7,285 nucleotides of DNA from Anaerolineales bacterium UBA832. GTDB lineage: Bacteria; Chloroflexota; Anaerolineae; Anaerolineales; UBA11657. Positions 5,790-7,285 of this stretch are shown here, piece after piece. The notes under the pieces were generated by a model. The model saw only the letters and a list, made by a program, of their open reading frames with translations. It was not told where the DNA came from and ran no database searches. A program made the translations under genes and the position numbers. The stretch covers positions 3,626-10,910 of the forward strand of contig DBHI01000037.1 of NCBI GenBank assembly GCA_002296125.1, read 5' to 3'. The first letter of the stretch is position 1. Each line of letters begins with the position of its first letter.

Positions 5790-6374
5790 ATGAACACTAT
5801 ATATACCCCAAATAACAAAATAAGGAAAGGGATTTTTCTAGACCGTGATGGTGTAATTAATCGTAACTACAACAATTATGTACAATCAACTCAATCAGTT
5901 CAAATAATACCTAAATCATTAGAAGCAATTGCTGAATTAACTCAATCTGAGTATGTAATTGTCATTGTAACCAATCAATCAGCAATTGGTAGAGGTATAA
6001 TAAGTCAGAAAACCTCCGAAGAAATCAATTCGCACCTCTTAAATATTATACAAAACGCAAATGGAAGAATCGATGGAGTATATGTGTGTCCTCATCATCC
6101 ACAAAAATTATGTAATTGTAGAAAACCAAAACCTGGAATGTTACTACAAGCTTCAAAGGATCTAAACATCAATCTAAACGAGTCTTGGTTAATTGGCGAC
6201 GCAATATCCGACATACAAGCAGCATTATCTGTTAACGTTACACCCCTACTAGTCAAAACAGGCCGTGGCGCAGAACAATTCACACTATTGCAGAAAAACA
6301 ACCTTGAAGATACACAAATATTTAACAATCTTTATGATGCAACAGAATATATACTGAAATCACAATCAAATTAG
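5790..6374 (+). CDS. gmhB: D-glycero-manno-heptose 1,7-bisphosphate phosphatase
   Basis: This 194-residue HAD-family phosphatase, the usual GmhB length, should remove the C7 phosphate from heptose 1,7-bisphosphate in the cytosol before nucleotide activation. The nucleophile motif is DRDGVIN with Asp18 and Asp20; TNQSAIGRG (61-69) is HAD motif II; Cys100-x-His102 with Cys108-x-Cys110 is the zinc site typical of GmhB and of the histidinol-phosphatase part of HisB; RKPKPGM (111-117) carries the motif III Lys; GDAISD (136-141) is motif IV. All key residues are present. The ATG follows a possible extended -10 box without a ribosome binding site. The gene is divergent from the epimerase-gmhA operon, unlike loci where heptose genes run in one direction. 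Its stop overlaps that of the right-hand gene tail to tail. A HisB-like phosphatase is the alternative, but no his genes are near. Confidence 0.9.
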   Translation: MNTIYTPNNKIRKGIFLDRDGVINRNYNNYVQSTQSVQIIPKSLEAIAELTQSEYVIVIVTNQSAIGRGIISQKTSEEINSHLLNIIQNANGRIDGVYVCPHHPQKLCNCRKPKPGMLLQASKDLNINLNESWLIGDAISDIQAALSVNVTPLLVKTGRGAEQFTLLQKNNLEDTQIFNNLYDATEYILKSQSN

Positions 6375-7285
6375 TAAATACCTATTCCTGTCCTTGCAAC
6401 CTCAATACTATAAAGCTCAACATGATCCCGAATTGTTGTCGCAGTAGCATCACTAACTGGTAATCGAGCACCATCTCCAGTCAAATACATCACTGTCCAT
6501 AAAGCATAATGACCTGGAGGTAGATCATTAGGCAGTACAAAAGCAACATTATGACGAATTAGATCTCCTGCTTTCCAACGATTTGTAGGCCAGAAACCTC
6601 CTACAGGTTCACTATCATTTTGAGCCTCAATCACACCCTTCGGACTCATCAAATATGTTCCCACTGTATATCTACCACCTACATTCTTTAAAGCTTGCCA
6701 TTGTATAGACAAGTTCAAAATATTACCTGGTCTCACAAGTCCTGGTGGTGGATCAGCATCATAACCTGTCAATAAGATTTCATCACCAACAAAAGCATCC
6801 AACCTAAATTCAGGAGTTGTCTCCCTATTAGGAGCAGCTATACCTGAAAAACTTACTGTCCTAACATTTTCAGCATAGGTTCTTTTTTGTATAGCATGAA
6901 ACTCAGAATTCATCCACCATTCCATTGATCTAATCGTATTTAGATGATATTCACCTGTTTCCATTACAAGGATCATAGTTGCATGTTGACGACCAAAATA
7001 GTCTACTGGGCTCCATGAATTTTTATTTAACAAATCCAATGGATTAACACGTGTATCAGGGAACACTTCATTGTCAGATATCAACTCATCAGGATTTAAT
7101 TCGAGAGTATACCAAATGTCATCCCCTTTATAATAATTCAACATGTAATCAAAATATGTCCGATTATTAAGAAATATGACTGGATCTGGAAGAGAAGTAT
7201 TTTCAATATCTAATCTCATCTCATGTAATGCATCGTTATTACCTTTATATCTTTGATCATAGTAGATACGACGTAATCCAAAAAA
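6371..7285 (-). CDS. C-terminal part of a probable GT39-like membrane glycosyltransferase
   Basis: The frame stays open from the stop at 6371 to the right edge, giving 304 visible residues; a Met at 7219 is internal and has no ribosome binding site, so the gene is partial. No membrane helix is visible. The last 150 or so residues resemble the beta-sandwich tail often found in Chloroflexota after a polytopic GT-C domain: a run like RPGNILNLSIQWQAL, then YTVGTYLMSPKGVIEAQND, WPTNRWKAGD and LPPGHYALWTVMYL. The part before it (YFGRQHATMILVM and WWMNSEFH) is a soluble segment that I do not recognise. If the missing N-terminus is a GT39/ArnT-type domain, the enzyme would move a sugar from a polyprenyl phosphate outside the membrane, matching the donor synthase at 3307-4041. 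This is inferred from the tail only; another large membrane protein with the same tail is possible. Its stop overlaps the gmhB stop, with no terminator between. Confidence 0.7.
   Translation of the reverse strand, partial: FFGLRRIYYDQRYKGNNDALHEMRLDIENTSLPDPVIFLNNRTYFDYMLNYYKGDDIWYTLELNPDELISDNEVFPDTRVNPLDLLNKNSWSPVDYFGRQHATMILVMETGEYHLNTIRSMEWWMNSEFHAIQKRTYAENVRTVSFSGIAAPNRETTPEFRLDAFVGDEILLTGYDADPPPGLVRPGNILNLSIQWQALKNVGGRYTVGTYLMSPKGVIEAQNDSEPVGGFWPTNRWKAGDLIRHNVAFVLPNDLPPGHYALWTVMYLTGDGARLPVSDATATTIRDHVELYSIEVARTGIGIY

Noticed and set aside
6095..6328. 77-codon minus-strand frame inside gmhB
   Set aside because: Antisense shadow of gmhB, whose catalytic motifs are all intact.
7217..7219. 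ATG at 7219 as the start of the right-hand gene
   Set aside because: The frame continues open for 22 more codons to the window edge and no ribosome binding site precedes the ATG, so the gene is treated as partial.

Overview
The window is AT-rich and has the look of a cell-envelope or surface-glycan locus from a free-living bacterium. Two exported proteins rich in Thr, Ser and Pro, a large membrane glycosyltransferase with a C-terminal beta-rich tail, and a dTDP-rhamnose-4-epimerase-like SDR with a cysteine insert together suggest a Chloroflexota (Anaerolineae-like) genome with unusually low G+C. This assignment is an inference from family resemblance; no rRNA or phylogenetic marker is present. 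Translation signals are mixed: some genes have strong Shine-Dalgarno sites, others have none and may be leaderless.

Left part (1-2340, all on the minus strand): the N-terminal 157 residues of a Thr-rich lipoprotein that runs off the left edge; a 76-residue two-helix membrane protein with its own near-consensus promoter, strong ribosome binding site and terminator; and a 481-residue family-2 membrane glycosyltransferase of the processive, cellulose-synthase-like type. A perfect 22-bp inverted repeat covers the glycosyltransferase stop codon.

Middle (2341-3306): a consensus-like plus-strand promoter drives a 246-residue membrane-anchored, 27% Thr protein that converges on the next minus-strand operon. 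The space between them holds a terminator hairpin and a second inverted repeat over a stop codon.

Right part (3307-7285): a minus-strand operon of SDR epimerase, GmhA-like phosphosugar isomerase and an ALG5-like polyprenyl-phosphate sugar synthase, the last two coupled by a TAATG overlap. Only 21 bp away and divergent lies gmhB (heptose bisphosphate phosphatase), whose stop overlaps that of the C-terminal part of a probable polytopic GT-C (GT39-like) glycosyltransferase running off the right edge.

Working picture (inference): GmhA and GmhB point to activated heptose, the SDR to another nucleotide sugar, the ALG5-like enzyme to a lipid-linked sugar donor, and the large membrane protein to a transferase using such donors outside the membrane. 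The Thr/Ser-rich exported proteins nearby are possible acceptors. Heptose kinase and nucleotidyltransferase genes are not in the window. No mobile element, CRISPR array, tRNA or rRNA was seen, and no gap longer than 300 bases lacks a gene.
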